Assembly: GCA_025060275.1 (NCBI GenBank)
Contig: JANXCJ010000081.1
Coordinates: 1 to 8,618, forward strand
Origin: Bacteroidia bacterium
GTDB taxonomy: Bacteria > Bacteroidota > Bacteroidia > SpSt-205
DNA length: 8,618 nt
Direction: 5' to 3'
The stretch's first letter is position 1. Every line of letters starts with the position of its first letter. The position numbers were made by a program, and so were the translations under genes. Shown here in pieces: positions 7,285 to 8,618 of this stretch. The notes beneath the pieces were generated by a model. The model saw nothing but the letters and a program-made list of their open reading frames with translations, did not search any database and was not told the origin of the DNA.

Positions 7285-7300
7285 AAAAGCTTACTTTTGT
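7285..7300 (+). repeat. 16-nt exact repeat, copy 2 (upstream of trxA)
   Basis: This is the second copy of the block before htrA. The copies differ in what follows: the ATG comes 3 nt after the block at htrA and 11 nt after it at trxA. Upstream, copy 2 continues in a run of A that forms the loop of the dnaE-trxA hairpin. Confidence 0.8.
7292..7299 (+). promoter_or_regulatory. Putative Bacteroidota-type -7 promoter element of trxA-accA
   Basis: TACTTTTG matches TAnnTTTG exactly and lies 12 nt before the trxA ATG at 7312. A TTG at 7274-7276 could be the -33 element, although its 15-nt spacing is shorter than the roughly 17-23 nt usual in Bacteroidota. The surrounding 16 nt (7285-7300) are identical to the bases upstream of htrA. 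Confidence 0.5.
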
Positions 7301-7311
7301 TTAGCACACAT

Positions 7312-7659
7312 ATGCAAGAAACAGCGAAACCGTTAGGCAAACCTATTGAGGTAACAGATTCATCCTTTGCTAAGGAAGTTCTGCAAAGCCCTATTCCTGT
7401 GCTGGTGGATTTTTGGGCCCCCTGGTGTGGGCCTTGCCGGATTATAGCACCCGTGCTAGAAGAAATCGCCCAGAAGTACGCGGGTAAGATCAAGATTGCA
7501 AAAATGAATGTAGATGAAAATTCCTTCATTCCCATGCAGTACCATATTCAGGCTATTCCTACCTTGATTCTTTATCGGGCCGGACAGCCGGTGGATAAGA
7601 TTGTGGGGGCGCTTCCGGGACCTGCTCTGGAGCGTAGGTTGCTTGCTCACATTTCATAG
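7312..7659 (+). CDS. trxA: Thioredoxin (TrxA)
   Basis: This is a cytoplasmic protein disulfide reductase of 115 residues, slightly longer than E. coli Trx (about 109) because of a short N-terminal extension. It keeps the redox site W38-C39-G40-P41-C42 within VDFWAPWCGPCR, the MNVDEN segment, the cis-proline in AIPTL and the G-rich end (VGALPG). No signal peptide or membrane segment is seen. It is reduced by thioredoxin reductase and would serve ribonucleotide reductase and general thiol repair; those partners are outside the window. ATG 7312 is chosen over the in-frame TTG at 7297 because that TTG lies inside the promoter-like TACTTTTG and would add only five unconserved residues. accA starts 2 nt after its stop, so the pair is probably one operon. 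Confidence 0.95.
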   Translation: MQETAKPLGKPIEVTDSSFAKEVLQSPIPVLVDFWAPWCGPCRIIAPVLEEIAQKYAGKIKIAKMNVDENSFIPMQYHIQAIPTLILYRAGQPVDKIVGALPGPALERRLLAHIS

Positions 7660-7661
7660 GA

Positions 7662-8618
7662 ATGGAGGTGATATTAGACTTTGAGAGACCGATCGTAGAG
7701 CTAGAAAATAGGATAGATGAAACCCGGCGCGTAGCCCAGCAAAATGGTATAGATATTTCCCAGAGCCTTCAAGTGCTGGAGAAGCGCTTGGAGCAGCTCC
7801 GTCAAGATATTTATCAGAATCTTACGCCATGGCAACGCGTTCAATTAGCTCGTCATCCCGCTCGTCCCTATTCTTTGGACTATATTCATGCTATATGTGA
7901 AGACTTTATAGAACTCCATGGGGACCGGTGTGCAGGGGATGATAAAGCCATAGTGGGAGGGGTAGGGCAGATAGGTCCATATGGTGTTATTCTTATCGGG
8001 CAACAGAAGGGACGTGATACTAAGAGTCGGCAGTATAGAAACTTTGGCATGCCCAACCCCGAGGGGTATAGAAAAGCCCTTCGTCTTATGCGACTCGCCC
8101 AGAAGCTTGGAAAGCCCGTTATCACATTCATAGATACACCTGGAGCTTACCCCGGCATGCACGCGGAAGAGTTCGGACAGGCAGAAGCGATTGCCCGAAA
8201 CCTTTATGAGATGTCTGAGTTGAGAGTCCCTATACTGGTGTTTATTATTGGGGAAGGTGCTTCAGGTGGAGCATTGGGAATCGGCGTCGGGGATAAAATT
8301 TATATGCTGGAAAATACTTGGTATTCCGTGATATCCCCAGAAAGCTGTGCAAGTATTCTCTGGCGCTCTTGGGATTATAAGGAAAAAGCCGCCGAAGCGC
8401 TTCACCTCTCCGCACAGGATAATCTAAAGCTGGGCGTTATAGATGAAATACTACCTGAACCCTTAGGTGGTGCCCACAAAAATCCTACACAAGTCTTTCG
8501 CTTAGTACGCGAGAAGATATTGCAAGATTTACCTTCTTTACTCTCCCTTTCACCAGAAGAGCTAACACAGCGTCGGTTGGAAAAATACAGTCGGATGGGA
8601 CGCTGGCAAATAAAATCT
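7662..8618 (+). CDS. accA: Acetyl-CoA carboxylase carboxyltransferase alpha subunit (AccA), open at the window end
   Basis: AccA pairs with AccD to transfer the carboxyl group from biotinylated AccB to acetyl-CoA, giving malonyl-CoA for fatty-acid synthesis in the cytoplasm. The frame is open for 319 codons to the last base. As E. coli AccA has 319 residues and the end here (RRLEKYSRMGRWQIKS) looks like a family C-terminus, the stop is probably just outside. Visible landmarks are the start MEVILDFERPIVELE, a coiled-coil-like helix (about 10-50), ARHPARPYSLDYI, DDKAIVGG, FGMPNPEGYRKALRLM, FIDTPGAYPG, the glycine-rich oxyanion region IGEGASGGALGIGVGD, and VISPESCASILW. The wording ENTWYSVISPES and WRSWDYKE is typical of Bacteroidota AccA as I recall it. 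ATG 7662 follows the trxA stop by 2 nt, implying co-transcription from the promoter at 7292. accD is not in the window. Confidence 0.96.
   Translation, partial: MEVILDFERPIVELENRIDETRRVAQQNGIDISQSLQVLEKRLEQLRQDIYQNLTPWQRVQLARHPARPYSLDYIHAICEDFIELHGDRCAGDDKAIVGGVGQIGPYGVILIGQQKGRDTKSRQYRNFGMPNPEGYRKALRLMRLAQKLGKPVITFIDTPGAYPGMHAEEFGQAEAIARNLYEMSELRVPILVFIIGEGASGGALGIGVGDKIYMLENTWYSVISPESCASILWRSWDYKEKAAEALHLSAQDNLKLGVIDEILPEPLGGAHKNPTQVFRLVREKILQDLPSLLSLSPEELTQRRLEKYSRMGRWQIKS

Larger units (their letters stand above)
7276..7303 (+). terminator. Weak hairpin with T-rich tail after dnaE (possible terminator)
   Basis: GTAAGC (7276-7281), a loop of seven A, then GCTTAC (7289-7294), followed by TTTTGTTT. 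A 6-bp stem with half GC pairs and a T-rich tail could act as a weak intrinsic terminator 5 nt after the dnaE stop. The same bases contain the trxA promoter-like element, so the two readings compete, or the site does both jobs. Six pairs is short for a strong terminator. Confidence 0.25.

Noticed and set aside
7297..7311. TTG start for trxA, adding five residues
   Set aside because: The TTG is part of the promoter-like TACTTTTG, and the extra residues are not part of the thioredoxin fold; ATG 7312 is simpler.
7675..7683. TAGACTTTG resembling the dnaE promoter element
   Set aside because: It falls in codons 5-8 of accA with no start codon behind it that keeps the conserved N-terminus. It encodes the conserved LDFE.
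1..8618. CRISPR arrays, tRNA or rRNA genes, transposases, toxin-antitoxin pairs, prophage genes
   Set aside because: I looked for direct repeats, cloverleaf-like segments and typical proteins on both strands. Coding genes fill nearly the whole window and none of these was seen.

Overview
The window is 8.6 kb of dense, mostly housekeeping chromosomal DNA. I read it as a member of the Bacteroidota or a close relative. Four observations support this. AccA has the family wording I associate with that phylum (GQQKGRDTKSRQYRNFGM, ENTWYSVISPE, WRSWDYKE). dnaE lies directly upstream of trxA. No gene has a convincing Shine-Dalgarno sequence upstream of its start. The promoter-like sequences match the Bacteroidota -7 consensus TAnnTTTG instead of a sigma70 -10/-35 pair. 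Base composition looks roughly balanced, and Ile ATA and Arg AGG codons are common throughout. No genus can be assigned from this alone.

Layout, left to right: the 3' third of dnaK (1-507, +); an HtrA/Deg-type envelope serine protease (578-2002, +); an RsmF-like rRNA m5C methyltransferase overlapping it by 44 nt (1959-3296, +); a convergent gene for a SiaC-family (DUF1987) regulatory phosphoprotein whose 3' end overlaps the methyltransferase by 39 nt (3258-3686, -); a 92-nt divergent promoter region; dnaE, the DNA polymerase III alpha subunit (3779-7270, +); thioredoxin trxA (7312-7659, +); and accA, the acetyl-CoA carboxylase carboxyltransferase alpha subunit (7662 to the window edge, +), two bases after trxA. 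There is no tRNA, rRNA, CRISPR array, insertion sequence or gene-free stretch longer than 92 nt.

The left half leans towards protein quality control (DnaK in the cytoplasm, HtrA in the envelope). The right half holds core replication, redox and fatty-acid synthesis genes. trxA-accA looks like one transcription unit and htrA-rsmF another; dnaE and the SiaC gene look divergently transcribed.

I do not see a multi-gene novel system here. The best leads are smaller. TAnnTTTG-like elements sit only 4-12 nt before four start codons, implying leaderless or near-leaderless mRNAs. Two of these promoters share an identical 16-nt block. The SiaC-family gene stands alone, has Ser in place of the known phospho-Thr, and carries a C-terminal tail encoded antisense to rsmF. 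DnaE keeps a complete PHP metal site, which suggests built-in proofreading.
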